Shown here piece after piece: positions 1 through 8,983 of a stretch of DNA of 64,000 bases. Within the stretch, counting starts at the first letter, position 1. Every line of letters begins with the position of its first letter. Source of the DNA: Acidovorax sp. 69. GTDB taxonomy: Bacteria > Pseudomonadota > Gammaproteobacteria > Burkholderiales > Burkholderiaceae_C. The position numbers were made by a program, and so were the translations under genes. The stretch is from positions 186,001 through 250,000 of the forward strand of contig NZ_PGEP01000001.1 of assembly GCF_002797445.1 (NCBI RefSeq), given 5' to 3'. Under the pieces are notes generated by a model. The model was not told the origin of the DNA. It was given only the letters and a program-made list of their open reading frames with translations, and did no database searches.

Positions 1-385
1 TGGGGCCGTTGCCCGAACCCTTGCGGATGCCCACGACATTGCCCTCGGTGTCGATGGCGGCGCTGGCCAGGCCCAGGGCCTTCAGGCGTGCCAGGAAGGC
101 TTCGGCGCGCTTTTGCTCCTTGAACGGAGGCGCTTCGATCTCGGTGAGCGTCTTCAGGTCATCGATGCTGCGGTCATGGTCGGCTTTCACGGCATCGAGC
201 AACTGCAGGATTTGGGGCGCGGCCATGAGCTGGGTGTAGGCCTTGTCCACAGCGGGGCGCAAAGTGGTCGGCGTGGCCGCGACAGCGCCCTGGGCATGGG
301 CGGCAGGGCCGAGCAGCGTGGCGGCGGCCAGCGCCACGGCGCCCGCCAAGGGGGTGAAGCAGAGGGTATGGACAGGGTTCTTCAT
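1..385 (-). CDS. Exported M20-family peptidase, N-terminal part (runs off window)
   Basis: The visible part is the first 128 codons, starting from the ATG at 383-385. Residues 1 to about 32 form a Sec signal peptide (positive start, alanine/leucine-rich core, AHAQG near the cleavage site), so the enzyme should be periplasmic or secreted. What follows (TLTEIEAPPFKEQKRAEAF and later IDTEGNVVGIRKG) matches the N-terminal lead-in of M20-type zinc aminoacyl-peptidases, just ahead of the metal-binding region, which lies outside the window. It is transcribed divergently from the LysR gene at 534, with a 148-base gap that could hold a shared control region. The family call rests on this N-terminal pattern only; metal ligands cannot be checked here. 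Confidence 0.7.
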   Translation of the reverse strand, partial: MKNPVHTLCFTPLAGAVALAAATLLGPAAHAQGAVAATPTTLRPAVDKAYTQLMAAPQILQLLDAVKADHDRSIDDLKTLTEIEAPPFKEQKRAEAFLARLKALGLASAAIDTEGNVVGIRKGSGNGP

Positions 386-533
386 GGTCAGGTCAAAGAG
401 AGCAAAGAGGGGCGGGCTGGAGCCAGGGGCCCAGCGCGGTAGCCAGGTGCCTGGCAGCACAGCCATGCAATTGTTGGACCGTTCAGGCCACCGAAGGTCT
501 GCTTTAATCTACCGAGCCGACAGTTTTTCTGAC

Positions 534-1439
534 ATGCGCAGACATATTCCCAGCACCCGCGCCCTGCTCGTTTTTGACGCCGTGGCGCGCCACCACGGTG
601 TGAGCAAGGCCGCCGAAGAGTTGTGCCTCACCCACAGCGCCGTGAGCCAGCAGCTGCGCCTGCTTGAAGGCCAGCTGGGCCTGCAACTGGTGCAGCGCGG
701 TGCCCGTGGCTCCACGCTGACCGACGTGGGCCGCCGCTACCACGCGCAGATCGTGGGCGACCTGCTGCGCCTGCAGAACCACACACTGGAAGCCATGGCC
801 CAGCGGCCCGATGGCGCGCGCCTGCTGGTGGGCTGCGTGCCCGTGTTTGCCGAGCGCTGGCTGCTGCCCCGGCTGCCCGCCTTTTTGGCCGCGCACAAAG
901 GTTGCAGCCTGCACTTGCAGGTGTACCCCACGCAGATCTACATGGCAGAGGTTCCGTTTGATGTGGCCGTGCAGTACGACGACGCAGCCTGGCCCGGTGT
1001 GTTGCCCGAGCCGCTGATGCGCGAGGTCTGTGTGGCCGTGTGTGCGCCCGAGGCGCGCCACCGGCGCGCCATGGAGCGGGGTGACTTTCGGGCAGTGCCT
1101 CTGCTGCAACTCAGCTCCCGCCTGGGGGCTTGGGACGACTGGTTCACCCGTGCAGGCATCACGCGCACCCCCGACCACACTTTGGGCGGCCACCGGTTTG
1201 ATCTGTTCTCGATGCTGGTGGAGGCGGTACGCGCCGACCTGGGCGTGGGCTTGGTGCCCCGCTATTTTGTGGAGCGGGAACTGCAGTCGGGCGAGCTGGT
1301 GCTGGCCCATCCCCACCACGACAGCGGGGTGCGGGGCTACAGCCTGTTCGTGGCCCCGGGCCGCCTGGAAGACCCGGCGGTGGCGGCCTTTGCACGGTGG
1401 CTGAGCGCTACCGTGGCAACGGAGGGTCTTCAGGCCTGA
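534..1439 (+). CDS. LysR-family transcriptional regulator (GcvA-like)
   Basis: This is a 301-residue protein with the standard LysR layout. A winged helix-turn-helix spans about residues 5-64 (HHGVSKAAEELCLTHSAVSQ and RGARGSTLTDVGRRY), and a periplasmic-binding-like effector domain spans about 90-295. The start at 534 is chosen because it places the HTH at the usual distance from the N-terminus; an open frame continues upstream but is not conserved in character. The HTH wording (IPSTRALLVFDAVARHHGVSKAAEEL) is of the GcvA/AmpR type. It is divergent from the M20 peptidase and convergent with the MFS gene. The target and effector are unknown; a role in controlling the divergent peptidase is inferred from position. 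Confidence 0.88.
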   Translation: MRRHIPSTRALLVFDAVARHHGVSKAAEELCLTHSAVSQQLRLLEGQLGLQLVQRGARGSTLTDVGRRYHAQIVGDLLRLQNHTLEAMAQRPDGARLLVGCVPVFAERWLLPRLPAFLAAHKGCSLHLQVYPTQIYMAEVPFDVAVQYDDAAWPGVLPEPLMREVCVAVCAPEARHRRAMERGDFRAVPLLQLSSRLGAWDDWFTRAGITRTPDHTLGGHRFDLFSMLVEAVRADLGVGLVPRYFVERELQSGELVLAHPHHDSGVRGYSLFVAPGRLEDPAVAAFARWLSATVATEGLQA

Positions 1440-1448
1440 CCGATGGTG

Positions 1449-2627
1449 TCAGGCGCTCTTGCGCCTGCGCTCCATGGCCAGCCAACCCAGCGCCAGCCCC
1501 GTCATCACAATCGGCAGCAACGAGCCCGCGTTCAGCAGCGTCCAGCCCTGCGTGGTGACCAGCACGCCGGATGAGAAAGCGCTCAGCGCCAGCGTGGCGT
1601 ACACGCAGAAATTGATGGCAGCCTGGGCGCGGTCTTTTTCCTCGGGGCGGTAGGCGGTCATGGCCAGCGTGGTGGAGCCGGTGAACAGGAAATTCCAGCC
1701 CACGCCCAGCAAGAACAGCGCAACGCCGAAGTGGTGCAGCTCCACCCCCATCAGCGCCACGGCCACGCAGGCGACGTTGAGCAACACCCCCGTGCCCATG
1801 ATGGGCAACACGCCAAAACGCTTGATAAGGTGGCCTGTGACAAAACCGGGTGCGAACATGCCGATCACGTGCCACTCCAGCACCAGGGCCGATGCGTCGA
1901 AATCAAAGCCACACACCTGCATGGCCAGCGGCGTGGCGGCCATCAGCAGGTTCATCACGCCATAGCCCAGCGCAGCGCCCACAATGGCCACGATGAAGGC
2001 GGGCTGGCGCATCAGTTCAGAAAGAGGCCTGCCTTGCGCCGGTTGCCCTGCGGCGTTCAGCACCACAGGCTGCACCTCGAACCGGATGGCCGCCATGCTC
2101 AGCATGGACAACAGTGCCACACCGATCAGCGCGATATAGGCACCCGCGAACGGCACCGGGAACAGCGTGCGCGTGGCGCTGGCCAGGTTGGGGCCCGCCA
2201 CGGCGCCCAGCAGGCCACCGGCCAGCACCAGCGACACGGCCTTTTCGCGGTAGTCCGGCGGGGCCAGCTCGGCGGCGGCAAACCGGTACAAGCCGCCGTT
2301 GGCGCTGTAGTAACCCGCCACCACGGTGGCAGTGCAAAGCAACCAAAAGTTGGCACTGAACGCCGCCCAGGCGCACAGCGCAGCCGACGCGACCGCCACG
2401 GCCAGTCCGATCTGGAACGACACCTTGCGCCCCCAGCGCATCTGCGTCCTGGCCACCAGGGGCGTGGACAACGCCCCACCCACCACATAGCCCATCACCG
2501 GCAGCGTTGCCATCCAGCCAAACGGCGCCAGCTGCAGGCCCACCAGGCCATTGATGGCAATGAAAACGACGTTGTTGGTGAGGAAAAGGCCTTGGCACAG
2601 GGCCAACAACCACAGGTTCTTGTTCAC
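1449..2627 (-). CDS. Major facilitator superfamily transporter
   Basis: A 392-residue integral membrane protein with about twelve hydrophobic segments. Its charged loop GRKVSFQIG after segment 2 (region MRWGRKV) fits the MFS A-motif position. I start at the GTG at 2625-2627 (first residues NKNLWLLALCQGLFL), which leads straight into segment 1; the frame stays open further upstream, but that extension is arginine/proline-rich and unlikely to be translated. The stop lies 9 bases from the stop of the convergent LysR gene. The substrate is not evident from sequence. Confidence 0.82.
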   Translation of the reverse strand: MNKNLWLLALCQGLFLTNNVVFIAINGLVGLQLAPFGWMATLPVMGYVVGGALSTPLVARTQMRWGRKVSFQIGLAVAVASAALCAWAAFSANFWLLCTATVVAGYYSANGGLYRFAAAELAPPDYREKAVSLVLAGGLLGAVAGPNLASATRTLFPVPFAGAYIALIGVALLSMLSMAAIRFEVQPVVLNAAGQPAQGRPLSELMRQPAFIVAIVGAALGYGVMNLLMAATPLAMQVCGFDFDASALVLEWHVIGMFAPGFVTGHLIKRFGVLPIMGTGVLLNVACVAVALMGVELHHFGVALFLLGVGWNFLFTGSTTLAMTAYRPEEKDRAQAAINFCVYATLALSAFSSGVLVTTQGWTLLNAGSLLPIVMTGLALGWLAMERRRKSA

Positions 2628-2783
2628 GGCAGGGCGGCGCTTGGGGCGCAGAGAAGGTCGCACAGAAGGTCTTAGCGGGAGGGCGGCATAGATGCAAGTC
2701 AAGGCCGGACGGCAGTGTGATGCGCCAGGAAGGCGGAGGCACATCAAAGTCCGACTGCTTTGCTCTGGCATTGTGCACTGCCG

Positions 2784-2825
2784 TTGATGAAGATCAGCAG
2801 ATGCGCCGGTCTGCCTCAGTAAGGT
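2784..2825 (+). promoter_or_regulatory. FNR/ANR-type box with class II promoter geometry upstream of ubiU
   Basis: TTGAT-GAAG-ATCAG at 2784-2797 matches nine of ten specified bases of the FNR/ANR consensus TTGAT-N4-ATCAA. The box centre is at about 2790.5. A TAAGGT at 2820-2825 serves as a weak -10, giving a predicted start near 2832, so the box would sit at -41.5, the typical position for FNR class II activation. The geometry and match are visible; activation under low oxygen is inferred. Confidence 0.62.
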
Positions 2826-2937
2826 GGCGCCCAGTGCTGTGGCTCCCCCCGGGGCCAGCGTTTGAATGCTTGTGATGGAACCCCTGAAATTGATGGAGGC
2901 CGCGCTGCCCGTGGCCCCGGTACCGACCTCGCCTGCG

Positions 2938-3936
2938 ATGGAGTTGGTGTGCCCCGCAGGCAGCCTGCCTGCCCTGAAGGCGGCCGTGGACCACGGTGCC
3001 AACTGCGTCTACCTGGGCCTGCGCGATGCCACCAACGCGCGCAACTTTGCGGGCCTCAATTTTGACGAGGCGTCCATCGCCAGTGGCATTGCCTACGCGC
3101 ATTCGCACGGCTGCAAGGTCTTCATGGCGCTCAACACCTACCCGCAGGCGGCCAACCCCGGCCCCTGGCGCAGCGCGGTGGACAAGGCCGTGGACATGGG
3201 GCTGGACGCTGTCATCCTGGCCGACCCGGGCCTCATGCAGTACGCCGCCCAGCACCACCCACAGCTGCGGCTGCACCTGTCGGTGCAGGGCTCTGCCACC
3301 CACTATGAGGCCATCAACTTCTACCGCGAGCAGTTTGGCATCGTGCGCGCCGTGTTGCCGCGCGTGCTGTCGATGGAGCAGGTGCGCCAGGTCATCGACC
3401 GCACGCCGGTCGAGATCGAGGTGTTCGGGTTTGGCAGCCTGTGTGTGATGGTCGAAGGGCGCTGCGCGCTGTCGTCGTATGTGACCGGCGAATCGCCCAA
3501 CACACACGGCGTGTGCTCGCCGCCAAAAGCCGTGCGCTGGGTGGAGACGCGCGAGGGCCGCGAGTCGCGCCTGAACGGCGTGCTCATCGACCGCTATGCG
3601 CCCGGCGAGAACGCGGGCTACCCCACCCTGTGCAAGGGCCGCTTTGACGTGGGCGATGACGAGAACTACTACGCCATCGAAGAGCCCACCAGCCTCAACA
3701 CGCTGGAGCTGCTGCCCCAGCTGCTCAAGATGGGCGTGCGCGCCATCAAGATCGAAGGCCGCCAGCGCAGCCCCGCGTATGTGGCGCAGGTCACCCAGGT
3801 CTGGCGCGAGGCCATGGACCAGTGCCTGGCCCACCCCCACCGCTACGCGCCCAAGACCCGCTGGATGGCGAGTCTCGACCAGGTGGCAGAAGGACAGCAG
3901 CACACGCTCGGTGCTTACCACCGGCCCTGGAAATGA
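2938..3936 (+). CDS. ubiU: UbiU, O2-independent ubiquinone biosynthesis (peptidase U32 family)
   Basis: UbiU and UbiV form a 4Fe-4S complex needed for oxygen-independent ring hydroxylation of ubiquinone precursors. The protein opens [16 protein letters not shown], the UbiU start. With the ATG at 2938, cysteines fall at 169, 176, 193 and 232, the same positions I recall for the cluster ligands of E. coli UbiU, and the length is 332 residues. That register decides the start; an ATG at 2866 would add 24 unconserved residues. Neither ATG has a strong ribosome-binding site. It heads the run ubiU-ubiV-trhA-ubiT-DGC-ubiX-ubiD and lies behind the FNR-type box. Confidence 0.9.
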   Translation: MELVCPAGSLPALKAAVDHGANCVYLGLRDATNARNFAGLNFDEASIASGIAYAHSHGCKVFMALNTYPQAANPGPWRSAVDKAVDMGLDAVILADPGLMQYAAQHHPQLRLHLSVQGSATHYEAINFYREQFGIVRAVLPRVLSMEQVRQVIDRTPVEIEVFGFGSLCVMVEGRCALSSYVTGESPNTHGVCSPPKAVRWVETREGRESRLNGVLIDRYAPGENAGYPTLCKGRFDVGDDENYYAIEEPTSLNTLELLPQLLKMGVRAIKIEGRQRSPAYVAQVTQVWREAMDQCLAHPHRYAPKTRWMASLDQVAEGQQHTLGAYHRPWK

Positions 3937-3943
3937 AGAACAA

Positions 3944-4085
3944 CCCCCTGAGGCGCTTCGCGCCTTCCCCCTTCTCTCGCCTCGCTTACGCGATGCGGGA
4001 AGGGGGACACCGCCAGCGCACGCCAGCGAAGCGCCGCATACGCGGCTTGGCGGCCCTTGCGCGGCGGTCGCTGGCTTAGGCTGCG
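3944..4085 (+). repeat. Dispersed intergenic repeat, family B copy 1
   Basis: GC-rich intergenic element beginning CCCCCTGAGGCGCTTCGC, with a C-run/G-run hairpin around the middle and ending near GCGGCCCTTGCGCGGCG and CTGCGCCAG. The same blocks recur at 24746-24858 (inverted), 42424-42637 and 44965-45040. It fills most of the 217-base gap between ubiU and ubiV. Confidence 0.7.
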
Positions 4086-4153
4086 CCAGATTCGAACTCA
4101 ATGAGCCGCTCCAAGCGTCTGGATTCCACGATAAAACTCCCGGAGACCGCCCC

Positions 4154-5116
4154 ATGAAACTCTCTCTCGGCCCGCTGCTGTACTACTGGCCCCGTGACAC
4201 GGTGTTCGCTTTTTACGAGGCCATGGCCGCCACGCCTGTGGACGTGGTGTACCTGGGCGAGACGGTGTGCTCGCGCCGCCACGAGCTGCGCCTGGCCGAC
4301 TGGCTGGCGCTGGCGCGCATGCTGCAGGACGCAGGCAAAGAGGCGGTCTTGTCCAGCCAGGTGCTCATCGAGTCCAGCGCCGACGTGGGAGTGATGCACA
4401 AGATCACCGCCAATGGCGAGTTTCTGGTGGAGGCCAACGACATGGGCGCCGTCAGCTGCCTTGCGCGCGCACCCGCCGGGCCGCAGGCCTTTGTGGCCGG
4501 CCCGCACCTGAACCTGTACAACGCGCCCTCGCTGCAGTGGATGGCGCAGCTGGGCGCTAAGCGATGGGTGATGTCGCTCGAAATGTCGCAGGACGCGCTC
4601 GCTGCCGTGCTGGCGCAGCGGCCCGCAGGCATCGAGACCGAGGTGTTTGCCTACGGGCGCATGCCGCTGGCGTATTCGGCGCGCTGCTTCACCGCGCGCC
4701 ACCGCAACCTGCCCAAGGACGACTGCCAATTCAGCTGCCTTCAGCACGCCGACGGCCTGACGTTGCGCACGCGCGAGAGCGAGGGTTTTCTGGTGCTCAA
4801 CGGCACGCAGACGCAATCGGCCCGCGTCTACAACCTGGCCAACGAACTGGCTGCGATGCGCGCCCAGGGCGTGAACGTGTTGCGCCTGAGCCCGCAGGCC
4901 CAGCACATGCCACAGGTGATCGCGTCGTTTGACGAAGCCCGCCGTGCCGTGGCTCCCGAAGAAAACGCTGAAAAGGCGCCTGACTTTGTAGAGCGCATGC
5001 AGCCCTTCATGCCCGATCTGCCCTGCAATGGCTACTGGTTCGGTCGCCCGGGCCTGGAGCAGGGGCTGCAGGGGGCAGCGAGTGCTGCTGCCGCGCTGCC
5101 TGCGATCAATCCATAA
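4154..5116 (+). CDS. ubiV: UbiV, O2-independent ubiquinone biosynthesis (peptidase U32 family)
   Basis: Partner of UbiU in the anaerobic hydroxylase complex. This 320-residue protein begins [13 protein letters not shown] and carries cysteines at 39, 178, 191 and 195, matching in order and spacing the four cluster ligands known for UbiV (39, then C-x12-C-x3-C). A GGAGA motif at 4142-4146 precedes the ATG. It lies 217 bases after ubiU, across a family B repeat, so it may also be translated from its own message. UbiV proteins have no proteolytic role despite the U32 family name. Confidence 0.92.
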   Translation: MKLSLGPLLYYWPRDTVFAFYEAMAATPVDVVYLGETVCSRRHELRLADWLALARMLQDAGKEAVLSSQVLIESSADVGVMHKITANGEFLVEANDMGAVSCLARAPAGPQAFVAGPHLNLYNAPSLQWMAQLGAKRWVMSLEMSQDALAAVLAQRPAGIETEVFAYGRMPLAYSARCFTARHRNLPKDDCQFSCLQHADGLTLRTRESEGFLVLNGTQTQSARVYNLANELAAMRAQGVNVLRLSPQAQHMPQVIASFDEARRAVAPEENAEKAPDFVERMQPFMPDLPCNGYWFGRPGLEQGLQGAASAAAALPAINP

Positions 5117-5135
5117 CGCGAAGGCGAATCACCGC

Positions 5136-5756
5136 ATGTACCCCGGAGAACGTTTCAACAGCATCAGCCACCTGGTCGGAGCCCTGCTGGCCACGGTGGG
5201 CACCGCCGTGCTCATCACGCTGGCGGCGCGCCTGGGCGACCCGTGGAAGGTGGTGGCCTTCAGCATCTACGGCGCCATGCTGGTGGCGCTGTACACGGCC
5301 TCCACCGCGTACCACAGCGTGCGCCGGCGCGCCATCAAGGCCGTGCTGCAAAAGTGGGACCACTGCAGCATCTACCTGCTGATTGCGGGCAGCTACACGC
5401 CGTTTGCACTCGTGTCGCTGCGCGGGCCCTGGGGCTGGACGCTGCTGGGCGTGGTGTGGGGCCTGGCGCTGCTGGGCATCACGCAAGAGATCTGGTGGGC
5501 ACGCGGCGCGCGCGTGTTGTCGCTGGCCATCTATGTGGTGATGGGCTGGCTGGCGCTGGTGGCCGTGGTGCCGCTGTGGCAGGCGCTCACGCCCGGGGGT
5601 TTTGGCTGGCTGTTGGCGGGTGGCGCCTGCTACACGCTGGGCATTGTTTTTTATGCACTGGACCACCGCGTGCGCCATGGCCACGGGCTGTGGCACCTGT
5701 TTGTGCTGGGCGGCAGTGCCTGTCATTTTTTCACCGTGTTTTTCTACGTGGCCTGA
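5136..5756 (+). CDS. trhA: TrhA/hemolysin III family membrane protein
   Basis: A 206-residue PAQR/hemolysin III protein with seven predicted membrane segments. The start MYPGERFNSISHLVGALLA is the family signature; conserved H and D residues appear in YTASTAYHSV, QKWDHCSIY and the C-terminal HGHGLWHLFVLGGSACHFF, which provide the putative metal site. I chose the ATG at 5136, 20 bases after the ubiV stop, over a longer frame beginning inside ubiV. TrhA proteins are linked to membrane lipid and energy homeostasis. Its place between ubiV and ubiT is unusual and suggests co-expression under low oxygen; a direct role in quinone synthesis is not known. Confidence 0.88.
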   Translation: MYPGERFNSISHLVGALLATVGTAVLITLAARLGDPWKVVAFSIYGAMLVALYTASTAYHSVRRRAIKAVLQKWDHCSIYLLIAGSYTPFALVSLRGPWGWTLLGVVWGLALLGITQEIWWARGARVLSLAIYVVMGWLALVAVVPLWQALTPGGFGWLLAGGACYTLGIVFYALDHRVRHGHGLWHLFVLGGSACHFFTVFFYVA

Positions 5757-5773
5757 GTGCCCACCTCTTCCCT

Positions 5774-6310
5774 ATGGCTGCATCTTCTTCGTCGCCTTCA
5801 TCGCCTTCCCCTCTGCGGGTGGTTCCTTCTCCCGTGGGGGCCCTGCTGTCGCACCTGCCCGCTTATCCCGGCTCGATGTTGCTGGTGACGGCGCTCAACC
5901 TGGCGCTGGCGCGGCACCTGCCCGATGACGTGGGCCGGTTGCTGCTGCACAAAAAGATGCGGGTGCAGGTGCGCGATGCGCGCCTGGCGTTTGACTTTGC
6001 CTGGTCGGGTCAGCGTTTTGCGCCCCACGCGCCGCTGGTGCCCCCCGCCGTGGCCGACCTGACGCTGAGCGCTACGGCCCATGATTTCTTGCTGCTGGCC
6101 CAGCGCCAGCAAGACCCCGACACGCTGTTCTTCAGCCGCCGCCTGTCGATGGAGGGCGACACCGAGCTGGGCCTGGTGGTGAAGAACGCGCTGGATGCGA
6201 TCGAGCTGCCCGTGCTGGACCCGCGCCAGTGGGCGCACACGCTGACGCCGCGCCAGGTGCTGGGCCGGCTGCGGCGGCGCCTGGATGCAACACCTCGCAC
6301 CCGAGGGTGA
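5774..6310 (+). CDS. ubiT: UbiT, SCP2-domain accessory factor of anaerobic ubiquinone synthesis
   Basis: A 178-residue SCP2 (sterol carrier) domain protein. A proline/serine-rich N-terminal stretch (residues 1-25) precedes the lipid-binding domain, seen as RVQVRDARLAFDFAW, then LTLSATAHDFLLLAQRQQDP and DTLFFSRRLSMEGDTELGL. This last block is the UbiT pattern. UbiT binds isoprenoid lipids and is required with UbiU and UbiV for O2-independent ubiquinone production. It starts 17 bases after trhA and ends 3 bases before the DGC-domain gene, so these genes are translationally close. Confidence 0.88.
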   Translation: MAASSSSPSSPSPLRVVPSPVGALLSHLPAYPGSMLLVTALNLALARHLPDDVGRLLLHKKMRVQVRDARLAFDFAWSGQRFAPHAPLVPPAVADLTLSATAHDFLLLAQRQQDPDTLFFSRRLSMEGDTELGLVVKNALDAIELPVLDPRQWAHTLTPRQVLGRLRRRLDATPRTRG

Positions 6311-6313
6311 ACC

Positions 6314-6727
6314 ATGACCGCCGACACCCACCCCCTGAACCACCCCTTGGTCTATTCCTGCTCCGGCTGCTCCAGCGCCGCGCAGCTGGCCAACCACGTG
6401 GCATTGCAGCTCGATCGGCGCGGCGTGGCCGAGATGTCCTGCATTGCGGGCGTGGGTGGCGATGTGCCGCACCTGATGAAAATCGTGCGCTCGGGCCGGC
6501 CCCTCATCGCGCTGGACGGCTGCCCGCTGGTCTGCGTCAAGAGCACGCTGGCGCGCCACGGCATCGCCGCCGACCGGCACTACCAATTGCAGCAGTACGG
6601 CGTGAAAAAACGCGTGCACGAAGACTTCGACCCCGTGCAGGCCGCACTGGTACTGGAGCATGTCGAGGCCGATCAGCAGGCCGAGCCGCTGCGTGCGCGG
6701 GCCAATGAGGAAGTGCCCCATGGCTGA
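6314..6727 (+). CDS. DGC-domain putative zinc-binding protein
   Basis: A 137-residue cysteine-rich protein. It contains SCSGCSSAAQLANHVA near the N-terminus, MSCIAGVGG in the middle and ALDGCPLVCVK at about residue 73, the Asp-Gly-Cys motif that names the DGC family. The cysteine pairs suggest a metal or Fe-S site; the function is unassigned in the family. It follows ubiT by 3 bases and overlaps ubiX by 8, so it is embedded in the ubiquinone run. An iron-sulfur or redox helper role for UbiUV is a guess from context. Confidence 0.78.
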   Translation: MTADTHPLNHPLVYSCSGCSSAAQLANHVALQLDRRGVAEMSCIAGVGGDVPHLMKIVRSGRPLIALDGCPLVCVKSTLARHGIAADRHYQLQQYGVKKRVHEDFDPVQAALVLEHVEADQQAEPLRARANEEVPHG

Positions 6728-7316
6728 GCAAAACCTCCCGCGCCGCATCATCGTCGCCATCTCGGGCGCCAGCGGCGCCGTGTATGGTGCGCGCCTCTTG
6801 CAGGTGCTGCAGGGCCAGAGCGGCATCGAGACGCACCTGGTCGTCTCCGACGCAGGCTGGCGCAACCTGCGCCATGAGCTGGACATGGAGCGGCCCGCCG
6901 TCGAGGCCCTGGCGCACCGCGTGCACGACGTGGCCAACGTGGGCGCGGCCATTGCGAGCGGTTCGTTCCAGTGCCACGCCATGGTGGTGGCGCCGTGTTC
7001 CATGCGCACCCTGGCCGCCATTGCGCACGGCCTGGCCGACAACCTGCTCACGCGCGCGGCCGATGTGGTGCTCAAGGAGCGCCGCCGCCTGGTGCTCATG
7101 GTGCGCGAATCACCCTTGCACCTCACCCACCTGCGCAACATGGTGGCGGTGACCGAGATGGGCGGCATCGTCTGCCCGCCGCTGCCCGCCTTCTACCTGC
7201 GCCCGCAGACCGTGGGCGAGGTGGTGGACTACAGCGTGGCCCGCGCCCTCGACCTCATCGATGTGCCCCACGACCTGGCGCCGCGCTGGCAGGGGTTGGA
7301 GTCTGACGCTCCTTAA
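6720..7316 (+). CDS. ubiX: UbiX, flavin prenyltransferase
   Basis: A 198-residue flavin prenyltransferase that makes prenylated FMN, the cofactor of UbiD. The N-terminal IIVAISGASGAVYGARLLQ binds FMN, the central VAPCSMRTLAAIAHGLADNL is the family core, and ERRRLVLMVRESPLHL near residue 125 carries the conserved arginine of the phosphate site. The ATG at 6720 overlaps the end of the DGC gene by 8 bases, implying coupled translation. ubiD follows after a 66-base gap. Confidence 0.94.
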   Translation: MAEQNLPRRIIVAISGASGAVYGARLLQVLQGQSGIETHLVVSDAGWRNLRHELDMERPAVEALAHRVHDVANVGAAIASGSFQCHAMVVAPCSMRTLAAIAHGLADNLLTRAADVVLKERRRLVLMVRESPLHLTHLRNMVAVTEMGGIVCPPLPAFYLRPQTVGEVVDYSVARALDLIDVPHDLAPRWQGLESDAP

Positions 7317-7360
7317 TTGATAGCTGTTGGCGCTTATGAAACGTGCGCTAGCAGCCTATT
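7317..7360 (+). repeat. Dispersed repeat, family A copy 1
   Basis: AT-richer element with the core TTGATAGCTGTTGGCGCTTAT followed by GTGCGCTAGCAGCC, lying in the ubiX-ubiD gap. It resembles copies near 14391, 18664, 24678, 30307, 33783, 35055, 40360, 49038 and 56568. The two halves form an imperfect palindrome. Confidence 0.65.
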
Positions 7361-7382
7361 TCATCTAAATATCTGCATCCCC

Positions 7383-8870
7383 ATGGCCTACCGTGACCTG
7401 CGCGACTTTATGGCCCAGCTGGAAGCCACGGGCGACCTGCGCCGCGTGGCGGAGCCGGTCTCGCCCCACCTGGAGATGACTGCGCTGAGCGACCGCGTGC
7501 TGCGCGCAGGCGGCCCGGCGCTGCTGTTCACGCAGCCCACGGGCCACCACATGCCGGTGTTGACCAACCTGTTTGGCACGCCCGACCGGGTGGCCCGCGC
7601 CATGGGCGTGACCGACCTGCATGGCGTGCGCGCTTTGGGCGAACTGTTGGCCACCCTCAGGGAGCCCGAGGCCCCGAAGGGCTTCAAGGACATGCTCGGC
7701 ATGGGCCAGCTGCTCAAGACGCTGTGGAACATGGCACCGCACACCGTGGCCCGTGGCGCCCCTTGCCAGCAAGAGGTGTGGGAAGGCCCCGATGTCGATC
7801 TGGCCCGCCTGCCCGTTCAGCACTGCTGGCCGGGCGATGTGGCCCCGCTTATCACCTGGGGCCTGACCATCACACGCGGCCCGCGCAAGGCGCGGCAAAA
7901 CCTGGGCATCTACCGCCAGCAGGTGCTCTCGCGCAACCAGGTCATCGTGCGCTGGCTGGCCCACCGGGGTGGCGCGCTGGACTTTGCAGACCACTGCGCC
8001 GCCCACCCCGGCCAGCCCTACCCCGTGGCCGTCGCGCTGGGGGCCGACCCGGCCACGCTGCTGGGCGCCGTCACGCCGGTGCCTGACTCCTTGAGCGAAT
8101 ACCAGTTCGCCGGCCTGCTGCGCGGCGCGCGCACCGAAGTCACGCCCGCGCTGGGCGTGCCGCTGCAGGTGCCCGCCACCGCCGAGATCGTGCTCGAAGG
8201 CCATATCCAGCCCGACGCCAGCCACGCGAGCGGCTGGCAGCATGCGCTGGAGGGGCCGTATGGCGATCACACCGGCTACTACAACGAATGCGCCGAGTTC
8301 CCCGTGCTCACGGTGGACCGCATCACGCTGCGCAAGGACGCGATCTACCACAGCACCTACACCGGCAAACCGCCCGATGAGCCCGCCGTGCTGGGCCTGG
8401 CGATGAACGAGCTGTTCATCCCGCTGCTGCAAAAGCAGTTCCCCGAGATCATGGACTTCTACCTGCCGCCCGAAGGCTGCAGCTATCGGCTAGCGGTGGT
8501 CAGCATCCGCAAGGCCTACGCGGGCCACGCGCGGCGCGTGATGATGGGCGTGTGGAGCCACCTGCGCCAGTTCATGTACACCAAGTTTATCGTGGTGGTG
8601 GACGACGACGTGGACGTGCGCGACTGGAAGGAAGTGATCTGGGCCATCACCACCCGCATGGACCCGGCACGCGACACCCTGCTGGTGGAACACACGCCCA
8701 TCGACTACCTGGACTTCGCCTCGCCCGTCTCTGGCCTGGGCAGCAAGATGGGGATGGACGCCACCAACAAGTGGCCCGGCGAGACGCAGCGGGAGTGGGG
8801 GCGGCCGATGCGGATGGAGGAGGGGGTGCTGAAGCGGGTGGAGGCGCTGTTTGTGGGGCTGGGGTTGTGA
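7383..8870 (+). CDS. ubiD: UbiD, 4-hydroxy-3-polyprenylbenzoate decarboxylase
   Basis: A 495-residue prFMN-dependent decarboxylase of the ubiquinone pathway, close to the 497 residues of E. coli UbiD. The start [19 protein letters not shown] is the family N-terminus, and [19 protein letters not shown] follows. [19 protein letters not shown] and the acid-rich [19 protein letters not shown] lie in the cofactor and active-site region, and the C-terminus ends in [19 protein letters not shown] as expected. ATG 7383 is chosen because the upstream in-frame extension is read from the repeat. It relies on UbiX, encoded just upstream, for its cofactor. Confidence 0.94.
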   Translation: MAYRDLRDFMAQLEATGDLRRVAEPVSPHLEMTALSDRVLRAGGPALLFTQPTGHHMPVLTNLFGTPDRVARAMGVTDLHGVRALGELLATLREPEAPKGFKDMLGMGQLLKTLWNMAPHTVARGAPCQQEVWEGPDVDLARLPVQHCWPGDVAPLITWGLTITRGPRKARQNLGIYRQQVLSRNQVIVRWLAHRGGALDFADHCAAHPGQPYPVAVALGADPATLLGAVTPVPDSLSEYQFAGLLRGARTEVTPALGVPLQVPATAEIVLEGHIQPDASHASGWQHALEGPYGDHTGYYNECAEFPVLTVDRITLRKDAIYHSTYTGKPPDEPAVLGLAMNELFIPLLQKQFPEIMDFYLPPEGCSYRLAVVSIRKAYAGHARRVMMGVWSHLRQFMYTKFIVVVDDDVDVRDWKEVIWAITTRMDPARDTLLVEHTPIDYLDFASPVSGLGSKMGMDATNKWPGETQREWGRPMRMEEGVLKRVEALFVGLGL

Positions 8871-8983
8871 GGTGTGCTTTGCGACGCCCTCGCAAACGTC
8901 AGGTAGGCGGCGGTTTGAAAGGAGTTGGGAGAACCGAACCTCTTACGCGCGTCCGCACCTCGAATGACTTGGTTGGTACGTCC

